NCBI RefSeq assembly: GCF_043290135.1
Contig: NC_134705.1
Location: forward strand, 100,380,239-100,444,238
DNA from: Rhipicephalus microplus
Lineage: Eukaryota; Arthropoda; Arachnida; Ixodida; Ixodidae
DNA: 64,000 bases
Direction: 5' to 3'
The notes beneath the pieces are model-generated. The model was not told where the DNA came from and did not search any database. It saw nothing but the letters and a program-made list of their open reading frames with translations. Positions 36,546 to 50,608 of the stretch are shown here, in pieces (the first letter of the stretch is position 1; each line of letters begins with the position of its first letter). The translations under genes were made by a program, and so were the position numbers.

Positions 36546-39200
36546 TGCTCATGCTCCGGTCTACATTATGCGGTATATATGTGCATTTAAACGCGGGGGC
36601 GTCAATCGGCGCTTCTAGTTGCCATGGCGGCGAGGACGGAACACTCCTTGTCTGCTTGTTAGCGTCATGCAGCACGCGAACTTATAACAAGCTGACAGCT
36701 TACCCCTCGGATACTGCCTGAAGGCGTCAAGTGTGTCAAAACGAGATCCTCGCTATGAATGAAAAAAAAAACAGTAGAAAACCAAGGAGTAGTTTTTCTC
36801 TGTTAGGCACAATGTTATAGAGAACTAACTGACGATTAATTCCTGTACATTCCTTGGCCTCATACTGTTTTAGTTAAAATTAAAATTGTGCCTGACGAAG
36901 GAGAACTAGCCGTTAATTTCTCTCTTCTTTCCTTGTTTCATTGCTTCTCAAAAGGAGCAATATTGAATTGTTAATGCTCCTTGCGGAACGGTGGATCCTT
37001 TTCTTGAAGATATGAGTCGGTGAAAACGCCCTTCTTTGTAAGGGTGTAAAACGCCTGTTGTTTTTCTTCCCTTTTTCTGCGCAGACGTGCAAAAAATGAA
37101 ATAAAGATGCTACTACTACAGGAATATTCCGCTTCAGGACTCACAAGTAGCACTTATCCCTTACGGCACCACATTGCTTACGCATTCCAATCTTCTTAGG
37201 AAACAATCTTAAGGAGACTTTTTTGCAGAACCGATAAACATTATCCTCCACTCCCTGTGAAGCAGCCGCTGAAAGTCTCAGTGTGGCTGGAGGCTGCACG
37301 TCGCACTGCAGTCGCATGCGCACGCTCCGATGCACGCGCGCGCGGCCGGCCACGAGAGGGCATCGCCGCGGGTCATCGACGCATATTCAGGTTTCCAGCA
37401 CATGCCGCCTCTGCTGAAGTGGCCGCTACGTCGAAGCTTGAAGGCCACGGAAGGACCACGCAAACCAGAGAGAGAAACACCGGGAGGCCGAAAGCTAGGG
37501 GCAACGCGGCCGATCAGTCATAGAAGTTGTTCGCTGGCTAGGGGTGCGTTGGCACGATTCAGCCCACGGAGTGACTAGTAAGGGGAGGGGGGGGGGGCTA
37601 TTATGGGCAATCAAGGTGAATTCTACGAAAACAAAATCGAGTAAATTTGCATAGGTGCATTCGTCATCATTATGGCGGGACTGGTAAATTTGCGTTGCGC
37701 CCTTAGATCGTCCTTTTGCAATCCAGCCAACGAGAAGAACGTTCAACATTAAAGTAAATATTCATTGCGCCGGTAATGTGTACGAAGTAAAATGAGAGGC
37801 CTCGCGCACGTGCTGTACTGTAGAGTATAATGCTCGATTCTGGGGTTATCAGGCTGCGCACTAATGCAAATAACCGCAATTGCCTCTACCTGCCTCCAAA
37901 TTTATTCTGTTGAAATGAAACATTGTTATTTGTTCCTCTTTTTATGATTACGATGAGTTAACGAAAGCAATATGAAATGATGATTCATCGCTGTCAGAAG
38001 GTGCTCTCGAATGTTTTTCGAACAGAGAGACCAGGTCGACCGCAAAGAAAAACAAGTAACGGCTTCGCCGCAAAGGCAAAGCAATGAAAGCAATAGCAAC
38101 AAATTGGAATGTCATGCGTGGAATGGCAAGCAGATCGAAACGTGCCACGCGTTTATCACGCACAAATGACGCACGTAATGTAATCGCTGGTACAGATGAA
38201 CGCGAATAACTTATGACAAAGAGTACAGAGCCTGCAAAACGTGCATAGCCGCTGGATACCTAGCTGTGTCTCAAGAAGCTTTCTTGGTGGCTGTGTATAC
38301 TCGTGCACACGTTGTCAAGTGCAGCTTGCAACTGTGACAGGGATTATAGCACAAATCGGGTTTCACCGAAAAGGTGGAGCAATGAACGTTATAGCGAAGT
38401 GAGGCTGGAAGTCAACTCGTTGCTATCGCATTAAAAAGAAGAAACATCACGCTTTGTAGTCTTCTTTGGCGAGTGCATTAAACGCTCTTGTAAGTTTTAT
38501 TTGGATGTATTTACCTTGCGATGATAAATATTGTACATTACTTGTTATGTACTGTACTTGTTGCAAATTGTAGGTGCTCTTTCAAATTGTCCAGCGTTAT
38601 AGGTTTTGCGCACGCCAAAGTGAAGGATATGGTGTTTCCACGTGCACATATGACAACTTAAGAAGATGTCCGGATTTCTCCTGAAGATTTTGAATGACAA
38701 AGACCTATAGCCTGTAATTCATATCGAGTAACTCAACTCAGATTGTTCTGTCTCGTTTAGCTCGCGAGCGTGGTGGCCTCCGGCATTTCAACTGTTCAGC
38801 ATAACTGCGGGTGCCATCTTGCTTTCCCACCTCCCCATTCACGTTTAGGGGATGCACGTGTTTCCTATTAACAGCTCTCACGTGACATATGCCCACTGCT
38901 TACTAGGTGGCTACGGTAGTGTGAAGGTAGCATATTAACTGCGACAAACCTTCATTCGGGGTGATTCCTACGCCACCTGTCAGAGGGCTGCCTGCACAAT
39001 TAGTGTGAGAACCGACATGTGCTGTTTTGACATCATTAACGTACCGTCACAAGCTTCACCTCGTGCTATGCTGGTGCTCTAACACGCTGGTTTCGGTGAC
39101 ATCAATGAAAGCCGTCTCTCTTATCTCAAAGGGTGCTGGCCAAAGGCTTGCACATATGTTGACCCTGAAGTCATGAGTTCCAACCCAGCTGCGTCGCTTG
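36546..39200. other. Non-coding stretch
   Basis: GC-rich patch at 37257-37560 with an 11-G run at 37587-37597. Frames here overlap on both strands without motifs, and no gene is called. Confidence 0.4.
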
Positions 39201-39204
39201 TATT

Positions 39205-39345
39205 TTAATAAAGGTGAAATTCTAAAGGCCCATGTACTGTATGCTATTTCAGTGCTTGTTAAAGAACACCAGATGGTAGAATTTTCCGGATACCTCCACA
39301 AGAGCATTCATCATAATCATATCGTGGTGTCGGGAGCTTAAGACA
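39205..39345 (+). repeat. Diverged Ruka-like SINE body
   Basis: AAAGGCCCATGTACTGTATG, GTTAAAGAACACCAGATGGT and CATAATCATATCGTGGTGTC follow the order of the SINE body at 52517-52766, with many substitutions. Confidence 0.6.
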
Positions 39346-39349
39346 CATA

Positions 39350-42035
39350 CATTGCTAAGGCGGAAGCCCCAAATGCATCATGAAACGCAAAGTTTGACCG
39401 ACAGTGTACATGTCTTGTGGCATTGCGGAAGACTCATGAAAAAGATGATCACCACACGATGGCTGCACAATAATTCGTTAGCAGAACGTTACAGATCACC
39501 AAAATTAGTGGTGTCATTTGGACATCTCGTCACGTGGTGTCATGCGATGACCTCATCACGTGGCATTGTTGATCAGTAAAAGGTGGTTCAACTGCGGATG
39601 TCATGCAAAATTATCGTGACCTGCTTCCGATCTTTGAGGCAGTGCGTTGCCACGCTAAGTGCATAGGAATTTGGACTGGTGGCAATTTAAGATTAATAGG
39701 TTGACTAAGACGCACAACAAGAAGAAAACTTTCGCCTTTGAGTCATCTGAGCATGAAGCTTAGGGACCCTGTACGTTTTTACTATTCAAGGTTAGACGTA
39801 TACATTTATTGTAGCGACAAATGAGCACCTAAAGAAATTTTTTCGAAAGCAAGTAAGAAAGCATGCACGTGGCAAGCACTCACCATGGGGACTGTTTTTT
39901 TTCTTCACGTTCTTAACATTCGATTAGTTTCCTTCTTTCACAAAAAATTGCCTAGTGTGGCTCAACGCAAACTAGTTCACAATCAAGTCTTATTCAGTGG
40001 CCTGCATATCCTCCTAAGCTAGATCCACATGAAACGACCAACTTTCTCCTCGCGCTCCTTTTTGTAATTTTACATCTCATGTATTAATATGTTATGGGTG
40101 CGCCTTTGTATGCTCATGTGCAGAATCTAAAGCTGGCTAATCGCAAAAGTCCATCTTGCAGTCACGTTCCTTCATTTCTTTTTAGTGCGTTCAACTCGTT
40201 CCGGTATGCGGTCGCGTGCGAATTATAGATCACCCCATGAATAATACCGACGGCACGGGTAATGCTCTGGATACGCACGTTCAATAGAGAAACGCTTTGG
40301 CGAGTTGTAATTAAGCGCGGCGCCCCGTTTCATTACCGCGCTCAATAACGGTACTATGCAGCAGAACGTCCATCGGTTGTTTCCCCTGTAATCATATGAC
40401 CTTGCGCCGCTTTTGCTATGCCGCCTAGGAAAACAAGCGAGCCTATCGGCATAACCAATGTAGTACATGGCCTATGTAACATTAAACGAGGCCGGAGCAG
40501 ACGCTGCAAGAGCAGTGTTACTTGACTGCGCTGAACTTCTCAGTTGCGTGCAACGCGGCGACAGCACTGACTGTATATACAGAGCTGCTGTGTGGAAGCC
40601 CTGAACAAAACAAAAATAAAATGGTGACTTTCATGGCTTTAGTTATTGTCCATACGTGTATGGACGAGCATCACTGTACCCTGACGGTGTGGGCGCACTT
40701 GTGCTACTGTGACTGTGAATAACCCTGCTGTGAAGTGGGCTAACGCTTGCCAAAGTACTCAAGTCGTGACTTGCGTACAATGTCGTGACTTGCATACTAA
40801 GCTGACAATAGCAGTATGAGCCGACAGTAGGAACCACTTAGCAAATGTCAGCAAAGGATGTTCGAGAGTAACCCGCCTCTATTCAACGCCCCACAACATT
40901 CGATTGCGCGAAGGAGCACAGCAGTCTGTTAATAATAAGCTGGAAGAACCTATGCACACCTCAACAGCTCTAGTACACAGAAACCGTGCAAAAAGCATCC
41001 CGTATGATGTTATATCACCAGCATAGCACTTGGATAAAATGCAACTCTCTGTCTGCCGTTGTAAAAATAGCGCTCTGTTGTGAGTGTCACTGGTTTGGCC
41101 GTTTCATTTTTTGGGCCAGTAAATTATGCCGTGCCGCTTTAAGTTTCTCAGTATTTCCCCACCATATGTGCTTGACGGTGACCTACCAGTCAACGAGACA
41201 CCTCATACGGGCAGTTCTACACAGGTCATATGACCCGTTGCAATTCAGGTGCAAAGAGACTAACCCAAACAATTTGGGCTGGGATGGTACATGCAGCCGC
41301 AGATTCCGCTATAGAGAAGAGGAGCAGTCAAGGCCAACCTATCCAGTATACTGCGAAACCAGTTTCCTCCGAACACATATAGAAAGGGAAGTGGGTGTTT
41401 TTTGTATGCCACTTGCACTCCTCTTTAGACATGAGCTGCGGCAAACGCAACAATTGGTACCCTAATGGGACGATTAGCTGTGTCTTGTTATTCAATCAGT
41501 GACCGGCACGCAAGACGGGCTGCAGCAGGCACAATCGCGGAAGCCGCATTCAGGCTACTTGCTTGGGCGATTTCGCGTGAAACTTGTGTAGGCCAAGAAC
41601 GACAATTATGGTCAGCTTATATTATCGGCGCGTGCCGTCGAAAATACTGTCGCCGAAGGAGGGCATGTGAGCGAATGCATTGACCGCGTTCTTGCGAGGT
41701 TACATTTTCTTATTTTCTATCTGCATTCAACCATCGGCGCAAACGTGCCAGCACGAACCTTTACGATAACGAAACGTAATTATGATATTACGTAACGACT
41801 GAATGGTACAACTTGCTGTGAGCGCCAAGAATCGGATTACTCAGCGCCCTACATAAGCGGGCGTATTGAACGCTTGATCCGCTGTGTTAGAGTAGTGGCG
41901 AAGGAGTTCACCTGCAAATTTTGCAGATACGAATTCGAATCTAACGACACATGCTTTTGCATGTGGGCTTAATGCTACAATCTAACGATGACTTTTTATC
42001 ATTACCGGTAGTTTTAGGTACCAAACTCACGCTAT
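39350..42035. other. Non-coding stretch with one longer orphan frame
   Basis: A 159-codon plus frame at 40986-41465 is the longest here. It has no recognisable domain, signal peptide or splice context and is not called. A tRNA-like patch occurs near 41880-41950. Confidence 0.35.
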
Positions 42036-42039
42036 GAAT

Positions 42040-42185
42040 AAAAGGCATGCCGTACTGGAGGGTTTCGGAAGTTTGTACCATCGGGTGTTGTTTAACATGC
42101 ACTGACATGGTGCAGTAGCGAATCCTTTATCATTTTACAAGCGTGGAAATGTGACCGCCGCGACGAGGATTGAACTCGCAACCAT
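42040..42185 (-). repeat. Diverged Ruka-like SINE
   Basis: The plus strand shows GCCGTACTGGAGGGTTTCGG, a degraded body and a reversed tRNA-like head (CCGCCGCGACGAGGATTGAA then CTCGCAACC). Old copy. Confidence 0.6.
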
Positions 42186-42359
42186 GAGGTATACCGGTGC
42201 CTTTGAATTTTGGTGCATGAAAAGTACATTTCATGGTGAAAACTAATACAGTCTCAACTTATTGTGTGCCACAAAATGATATCTTCGTTCTTCTACCCAA
42301 AACCCCCCAAAATGTTTTTTTAATATTTTTAAGAGCTGAGTATTAGGGTGGTTCGCGTA

Positions 42360-42470
42360 CTTATCATTTAGGTGCATGTCAAAGAACACCAGATGGTGGC
42401 AAATTCCGGCATCAGCTACGGCATCTTTTGCAATTATATCGTAGTTTTGGGATGTAAATACGACCACATT
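42360..42470 (+). repeat. Diverged Ruka-like SINE body
   Basis: AGGTGCATGTCAAAGAACAC and CAGATGGTGGCAAATTCCGG followed by ATCGTAGTTTTGGGA match the plus-sense SINE body. It lies head-to-tail against the reversed fragment at 42471. Confidence 0.6.
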
Positions 42471-42540
42471 GATTTATATGTGGGGTTTAACGTGCCAAAA
42501 CCACCATATGATTGTAAGAGACACCAAATCCTGCCAAATT
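42471..42540 (-). repeat. Ruka-like SINE 3' fragment
   Basis: TTATATGTGGGGTTTAACGT, then GCCAAAACCACCATATGATT and GTAAGAGAC are the reversed 3' end of the SINE. Confidence 0.75.
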
Positions 42541-42544
42541 ACTG

Positions 42545-45500
42545 GGAATTATTTAGAATACACACAACGCCACAGAGGTGCAAGGCTCGTGTTTTCTGCT
42601 TCGAATTAGGGTTCGGGGGTGTGGGTAGAAGTTCTTCGGTAATTGTCGGACACAGAATTCGGACAAAGACTTGTTTGTCTGAAAGACTTGTATGAATACC
42701 GACAGTTACAAACAAACATTTATCCAAACCTTGTGCACCTTGGGTACCCACATTTACACCCAAGGCAACAAACGTAAGTCACGCGACACATAAAAAGGCT
42801 TAATAAAAGCAGACACTCCCATAATGTCTCATCTTCTCAACAAGTTCGTATGAAGCCCGCGGGAAGTGGTCGCGCGCTTCTGAGCTCAGAGGTCAACGAC
42901 CAATATTGCGCTATAGACCGGATGACAGATAGGTGATGGAGACAGAGTCCCTTGGCTTCTACCTGTGCAGCCTGGGTCACACAACAAGCAAGCCGGATGC
43001 TGTAACAAAGTTCATGTACTCACTCACTGTATTGTGTAAAGCCATAGCTAAGTCATCAAGTGGAAGCAATTACCATATCCACGGAGACGGGGGGATGGCT
43101 GCAGAAGTCTTCAAGCGGAACGAATACATATTTGATCTTCTCTAATACGAAATTTGTCTCGCTCGTGCACGACAACTGATCACCCAAGTCAGCACAGAAT
43201 GAATCCCCCTGACTTTCCGCCCATTTTTCAGCGATAAGTAGAAGAACAAAAGGAAAGGACTGGGTTTCATTACTGCACAATGAATGTAAATCTCTGTACC
43301 GAATACGTGGAGCGGATGTAGAGGGATGGCCGTATGGAGCGAGCGAATTTAAATGAGATGCGAGAATGCACGCGGGAGTTAGGCGAAATGTTAGAGTACC
43401 TGAAGGCAGCGTAGATAATGTGAGAATGAGAATTAACGAGATCCCGCAGCGCTGCGCGTGGCTAATACATAAAGTGAAAGTGGAACAGCCCGAGTCTGCG
43501 TAGATGAGCGCCTCCGCAAGGGCAAATGGGTCCAAGTCGCTGAAACACGAATCGCTCGCAGCGACGGCCACGCTGAAATTGAAAAAGTGCGTGCTGGGGC
43601 GATGCTGGGGCGATGCGCCACAATGATTGCAAACAAAAAAAGTCTCACGGAAGTAGTTACTGGGTTAACGATGCGACCTTGTGGTTAAGGAAACTGGTTA
43701 AGGTATCGCTGTACACGAGGGCGTTTCCTAAAGCCAACTGAAATTAATGGTGTTCCAGAAACTCGGGGCGTACATTCATTGTACGTAAAAGTTAAGGTGG
43801 CACAGTTTTGTGTACAACAAAAAGAAAACTGCGATATTCTGGAAACTTGCAATGATATTATGTAGCTTAGATGTTGTACAAGAACAAGAATACTACATAT
43901 GACAGGGTTCAAAAGTGAAAGATCAAGTCTCCGTAGTACATGCAAGAACAACCGTAATGGCATTCACAGAATGCCAGTGCTATTTTGACAGAAATTCTGA
44001 AGCAATTATCTTGTGTAGAATTTGCCACAGACCTGGAAACGTTAAGTTGATAGCAATAGAAGAAAATATTCCTAGACATTTAGTATATTTTACGAACACA
44101 GCATGGCGAAATTAATTGTTTATTTCATTTATATATAAATACATGCTGCTGACGCGAAGTGCATGCTGGGTTGGTAGAACACAATAGGTTAACAAAATTA
44201 AAACACTCTTGTAAGTTGAACGATGCAACTGGAAAAGCAGCGAAACACGTTTTCAGGTAGATGACTTTAAACAAGAAAGCGGGAAAAAGTTAGGTGAAAC
44301 AGTGCTTACATAGGTATATTGTTTCAATCATTATTAGAACGCGAAAAAAAAGAGTATCTGCAAAAGTTAGTTTGCTGCCGCCTAAATATTTGTAGTTATT
44401 CACTTCTTTATCTGTGGAGGAGCCGAGTCTTGCAACCCAGACTGTAAGACAGAAATGTTCAGATATAATTCTTATAACAAGCCATTCCACGAAAGATGAA
44501 CAATCAATGCAAGAAGGAAAGCAAGCGCTCTTGCAGACTTTCGTTGAATGTCTGCGCAAGGAATGGGAGTGGCAAAGGCAAACAACACTAAAAGGTCGAT
44601 CGTATGACTATTCTGTGTTTCCCAGCTACGACCATGCAAGCGATCTTCCGCCTCGGTTTATCGAACTTTCACCGAATGCTCGCGTACGCTTGCAAAACTT
44701 CCTCTACTTTTTTTTTCTTTTCGTTACCTACGTACAGCACTAAATCCTCCCCAAGGCTTCTATTGTTTTTTTTTCTCCTTTGCCTGCTAATTATTTATCC
44801 CGATCAAGGCCGTTTACATACGCTGTTACGTCGCGTCACGAGCTGCCCGTGTCAAGGTATACATAAACACGGCACGCCTTCGGCTCCACGGCTTGGCTCA
44901 TTAATCAGCAGTGAGACCTTGAAAGAGCCGTTACATGGAAGCCATGCCTGCCGGCGGCCGCGCCCATGTTTTCTGCAACACGCTGTCCGACTCGGGCTGT
45001 TCGTCGTGCGCGTCGCCGTGTGCCACAATCAGTTAACGATGCGCTAGCGTTTAGGCTCGCAGCATGGTGGTATCCTTTTTCGTGCGTCTTAACTTCGGGT
45101 AAAAGTCCAAAGCCATTAATTTCATTCGTTCAGTATGCGCACGTGACACCTGACACAGAGAAATGCAACCTGGATTTGCTTGTTTAGACGTTGCTGCTGA
45201 GTGCGCCATTACGCCGCACATCTATTTTGACTGTGAAAGCGACGAAAGCGTTTTACAGTAAACTTCCAGAATATATTTTGTTGATAGTAAGCCAATTTTT
45301 TGTACGTTTTATAATAAACCATGAATGGCGTCTTAAGTTTCGGTAACATTTCTTCTCAATATTAAAGGATGATACAATCAAACTACATCCACTTAAAACA
45401 ATACAGCTACTTCCCATTGCGAATTCGCGTTCCACGCCAGCAGCAACTGTTGACTGCAGAAAACTTGAAATAACGTCGCTATGTGCTCATTAATTATAGG

Positions 45501-46877
45501 TGGACGTAAAATTGTTTGCACGCTAGAAGTGTACATTCCGACAGCCGGAAAATTGGTACCAGCTGATAGCAACGATGGTTGTGAACGCTGTTGCGTTTCT
45601 GTAATTAAACTAGGCATGCGCTTCTGCGGACCGCAGTGATGTCGTAGCCACAATTTCTCGGTTCGTTTCTTTGACTGTCGCTAATTTTACAGTTGTGCAA
45701 TTGTTATATCAACGTGACAAACATCAGCATTCACGGAATACTGGTGCTGATTTCAATTAAAAAAAAGCATAATAAATTGCTGGAAGCTGAATAACAAAAA
45801 ATATCCGCTTCACCTGCTTCTACGATGACCGGATATCTACACATAATCATCGCCCACGTATTTGTGTCCGTGAGACGACTAGCGGAGCCACTGGCGACCA
45901 CGGCTTCTTGCGTTTTTTTCTTTCTTTCTTTCTTTTCCCGCAGTTGAGAGCCAGATCTACATTCAGATTGAAAGGCAGCACAATGGCAGGAGACAGAGAG
46001 GTGAGCACGAATCTTGTCAACGACTTGTCTTTCTCGTATTTTTTAAGCAAGGACCAGGTCGAAGCACGAAGAACGAGGAAGAGCGAGGCCTGAAAACGAG
46101 CAATAATAGAGAGATGCGCGAATGTGCGCCACGCCTCTGTCAGAAAAAAAAGTAAAATGAGAAGAAATAAACGTACGCGACCATTCGACTTCCTGTTCCC
46201 CATTCTTCGTCTTATTGGTCTACATGTCGAAAGCTTTGCCCGGATCGTTTTTCAGCTGAACATTGTCTTCCGACTGCTCTCGATATCCACCGAGCAACCT
46301 CCTGTTTTCTTCTCAGGACTGACCCCTTTACTTCTCAGAGCCACAGGCTTAGTCCACACAAAATATGGATCGTTGTTCGATGACCAGAGGGAAAAATTGT
46401 ACGTCTTGTTTTTCCTAATAGCGTGTTTCATTTGACCGGGAGTAGAACACGCATCAAAAATGTGGATATTTACGACGTATTTTGCGCAATGCCACGTCTA
46501 TCGATATTGCTAGACCAGCCTTTTATTAACGCAGGGGTAGGCAGCCTTTTGAAAGGAAGGGCAAGCTGCAAGAAGGCGGTATAGCAGGGGCCACTTCACA
46601 AAGAGGTAGGCTGGGGGAGGGGTTAGTGTAGGGGTTTTTGCGAGAAAGAACAATTTCACAAATTGACAATAATATTATCAAAAATATAACAAAATTATAA
46701 TTAATAAGAGAAGTTTGCCACACGGTTGCAATTTATCAACATAGGCTATGAGCAAAAAAAATCTTTAGGTGTGAGTTCTGGTGCTGAATGTTCTTTGCAA
46801 ACTCGCAAATATCTATATCAATTCTGCTCAACGACAGACGGAGGAAATCGTTGAGGTGCTCCTCAGGGAGTTTAGAA
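42545..46877. other. Non-coding stretch
   Basis: No supported gene. A minus frame of 171 codons (43056-43571) and one of 118 codons with a hydrophobic N-terminus (45847-46203) lack recognisable domains. An 11-bp unit GCTGGGGCGAT is repeated near 43590-43612. Confidence 0.4.
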
Positions 46878-46893
46878 GGGGGGGGGGGGGGGG
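46878..46893. repeat. Poly-G run
   Basis: Sixteen consecutive G residues. Confidence 0.95.
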
Positions 46894-47845
46894 AATAGTT
46901 GTCTGCCGTATTGGCGGGAATCGCATTGTACTGTTCTGCGGGCAGCAAGTTTCGGAACCCTTTGACCATCAGTGCTTAAATAAATACAGGTTTCGAGCCT
47001 ATATGGGCTTTTTGTCTGATTCCTTGTTGTGCGTGAAGCAATGACGCGTTTATTTTGTGCACGAAGTAAACAAGAATGAGCCAGGAGACATAAAACCAGT
47101 TCGGTAAAACAAAACAACTTTGAATTTTACTCGTACGTGATTTCATGCTGTGCCTGACATGGTGTCTTTGCTCATGATGTGTTTGATTTACACTGTTCTG
47201 CCACTGAACGTCGATTATTATATAAAAAAAACAATCTAAAACCTTTATTTCTTTTCCAAATACAACCCCCTTCTGTTTCCGATCACTTGTTTCTACACAG
47301 CCAAATCGTTCGCTGTAGCACTGCAGGCAGTGACCCCTCTGAGCAGGTTGTGTTGTGGTCCCATCATATTCTCTTGAGAACTACTTTACGCAAATGGGGG
47401 AATATTGTTAACCATTTATTGCTTTTGTCACCTGCTCCAGTACCTAAGTATTATGAACTACTGATCTCCAGGCATTTATAACTGATAGTGGCATACTCTG
47501 TACTCTCCAAATGTCTATTTTTCACATATTGAGTGCCCCATATTGTGCATACGAACGCATTATCAGCATCCGATGTCTAGTAGTTCGCAGGAAGGGAACC
47601 CTGCTCTCAGGACGCAACGTGCCCAGCTGCGTGTATTCGGTCATATCAATTTGTGCAGCAGAGGAGCCGCAGCAGAGGGTAATCAGTTCAGGTAAATCAA
47701 ACTCTAAAAGCAAGAAGTGATCACTTATATAACGTTTCTGTAATGGAGTGCCATTGGGATGACCTTGTTTCAATTCACCAGATGCACAGCTTGAAGCTCG
47801 CAACTGCTGTTGAGAAGTGTCGGCTATGTTGTTCGCACCTCAATA

Positions 47846-48440
47846 GGATAGATGGATGGATGGAAATAACTTTATTTATACGTCCTGTACAGGGTGTAGC
47901 CACCTGCCTGGCTAATCCCACGTTGGGACTGGGAGGTCAAGCCTCCTAGCCCTTTCATTGGCGTACTGGACAGCCAGGACTTGGGGGATATGGTCGTGAG
48001 ACTATCATCAGTGTAAACCATTCCCGGGAAATGCCACGGCCAAGCGACCCACATTCCCGGAGCATATGCTCAAGCGTGCATACTTCTTTCCTACATGCCT
48101 TGCAAACAACACCTATATCTTTTATATCGTACCATTCTTCTACCTGTGCTGGTGAGTAATAAGACTGTGTCTGTAATTGTCTAAGTGTGACCGCTTGTGC
48201 TATGTTTAGTTTACTGTGAGGGGGTGCGAAGTCATTCCTCTCCAGGTAGTAATGTTTAGTCATTTCAATATATGTATTGGGCGTATCTCGTTGTACATTT
48301 TCGAATCCAGCAGAATCAAAGCCATGTGCAAAAGCATCCCAGTCCGTAAGTTCGCAGGCTATGCTGTTGGCTGATTCATTTGGATTCATAGGAATGCCGT
48401 CGAGTGATGCAAGGTGTGCTGGGATAGCCTAGCCTAGCCT
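47846..48440 (-). pseudogene. I/R1-like LINE 3' fragment
   Basis: The minus frame 47955-48389 encodes LRQLQTQSYYSPAQVEEWY and then CKACRKEVCTLEHMLREC, a Cys/His tail motif like those of I/R1/Jockey-type ORF2 proteins. The 3' UTR and tail run to about 47846, where the minus-sense sequence ends AATAAAGTTATTTCCATCCA and continues as ATCC repeats. It is truncated before the reverse transcriptase and gives no active protein. It is distinct from the LINE fragments at 33 kb and 2.7 kb. Confidence 0.7.
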
Positions 48441-50531
48441 TAACATGTGGTGGCAAGAAATTGTAATCCGTGATGCTCGTGCTGTCATTATTGCCGGTTA
48501 TAGCGCTGTTCATCAACTGATACAGCATTGCGCTGCTTAGTATAACGTGGTTGATTTAGGTGACCACAGTGGTGATTAGATTACGATGTACCTTGAATCG
48601 TAGACAGCCATATTCCGCACACTGTGTGTATAGAACTAAAGCGCAGTTGTAAAAATAAAAAAACGAAACTCGCTTTAAAATGTGTGGCACTTCACACAGT
48701 GTATTCGGACGATTTTGGAGTCTAGTGTGACTACTTCTGACAGTTGCTTCTAAGTCTTAGATGTGTGATGATGGTTGCTTTTAGGTTGCTGAAACCAAGT
48801 GTTCCCACCCCTCTTACATCAAGCTGTAGGGGCCAACTTTCTATCGCTTGCCGCATCTGCTGTTGCCTTTCCTGTTCCTTGTCTTTCTTCTTTCTTAATC
48901 CCGTCACCTCTTCGCCCAGTGCAAGGTACCAAATCAGACGTGCGTCTGGTTGACCTCCCTGCCTTCCCCTCCTCTTCCTCCTCCTGTTCCTTGTCAATGG
49001 GCTTACAGTTACATTCTTCCTTCTTAGTAAACCGTTGATGAGTAGTTCATTTTATTCAATTCGTGTTGCACGTACCTGATAGGCTACACAGGGCAAACCG
49101 CGAAAATTGCTGCTGGCTTAAATGGTTTCGCCACCAAAATCAGTACCACATTCTCCGGCGAGACCATAGTTCACTCTTGAGGCATTATGTTTCCTGTATC
49201 AGGATATGCATCATGTGCATATTATCCCGAAAAGTAACCGTCCGTTCACTTATTCGCAGTATCATGTAAAACAATTTCAGTAACAAAGAGTGAACACAGG
49301 AGCATGCACATCTCTGAAAGGCTCAGAACCAAGGTTTTAACGCCGGAAGAAAAGAATTTTTTCAGTGAAACTCAAAACTTCCTTCCAAACAAATATGCAT
49401 CCATTACTTTTTTATATATGGCGCTACAAAATAGCGCATGACAACATTGCCTTTCACGATCTCTGCTCCCCTTTCTGGTATCCTACGGCACCAATTTGCA
49501 ATATGATGTGTAAGCTTTATGCCCTCACTTTCAAAGCCTCAAGGCAGATTCATAGAGCATTTTTTTCTATCCGCGTGTATGCGCGTGCGTCGTATTGAAT
49601 TAAACTGCCACTTATAAGCATGCGTCGCTTTGCCAGAAAGAATCACGCCAGAGTCATTAGCCTCGTGGGTCGCCCACGTTGTTTACCGCTACCGTCTCCT
49701 GCCACGTCATGTTTGCGTGTGCACCCCGCGGCCTACGTGACAAGACTATTCAAGATGACCCAGTTGAATGCCAGAGTTTCCCGCCATTCCACAGTCTCTC
49801 CTAAGAAGGCTTGTTCTTGATTAATGGAGCGCTCCTGCCGTTGACTCAACTTTTCGGCAGAGTTGATTCATTGTCCTGAAGGAATGATCTTAATACCAAG
49901 ACGTGTAGGCGAGCACGATGAGTGGAAACTTGAACCGGTATAGCACATTACGGCAATTAAGAAGAACAGACCGCACAAGAGGCCAAAGTACGACCAAGCA
50001 ACTCACCCAATCTTCAACACTTGTGGACTAGAAACTTTATTCCCGAATAAAACGCACCGAAATTAACGAGCGAGATGAGATTATTGTACGCCAGCACAGG
50101 CCTCCATCTGCTATTCACTATTCTCAGTTACGGCGTGTCTAATGACGTGATAATGCGACAGTCTGATACGGCTTTGTGGTGGCAGAACTGGGTAATAGTG
50201 CAACTGCGCAGAACACGTGGCTAGTTCATTCTCTTTCGTTCTTCAGTGCAGGTTCTTACACTCCACTGAATCGATACAAGTGCCGTAGGTGCAGACATAA
50301 AGAAATGCGTTGCTAAGAGTCATGACATAAGTTGAGCACAGATATCGTTAGGGTGTTTCACCTTCAGGTTAGACTGTCCATATTCTTAGCGCAATAACCT
50401 TCAAGAGCTCTTTACGCAGAAACTCTGGTGTCTTCATCGCTGTTCGGGTCGGATATTGAGTGAAAAATCAGCGTTGTCCATGAGTGACAATTGCAGAGAG
50501 ATACAAATGAAGAAATAAAAAACAAAACATC

Positions 50532-50608
50532 GGTCCGAATGGGAAACGAAGCCAGGACACCTCCACTTCAAGCAGGTGCTTTATCACAAAGCCACGACCA
50601 TGCTCAAA
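50532..50608 (-). repeat. tRNA-headed SINE-like fragment
   Basis: In minus sense GTCGTGGCTTTGTGATAAAG (A-box like) and GGCTTCGTTTCCCATTCGGA (B-box like) form a tRNA-like head related to 15003-15130. Confidence 0.45.

Noticed and set aside
40986..41465. 159-codon plus frame
   Set aside because: No recognisable domain, signal peptide, repeat or splice support; frames of this size occur by chance in a 64-kb window.
43056..43571. 171-codon minus frame
   Set aside because: Low-complexity Ser/Leu-rich composition with no motif. It overlaps other frames and lacks exon signals.
45847..46203. 118-codon minus frame with hydrophobic N-terminus
   Set aside because: The N-terminal Leu-rich stretch looks like a signal peptide, but the rest is basic low-complexity sequence over a TTTC-rich run and no domain is seen.
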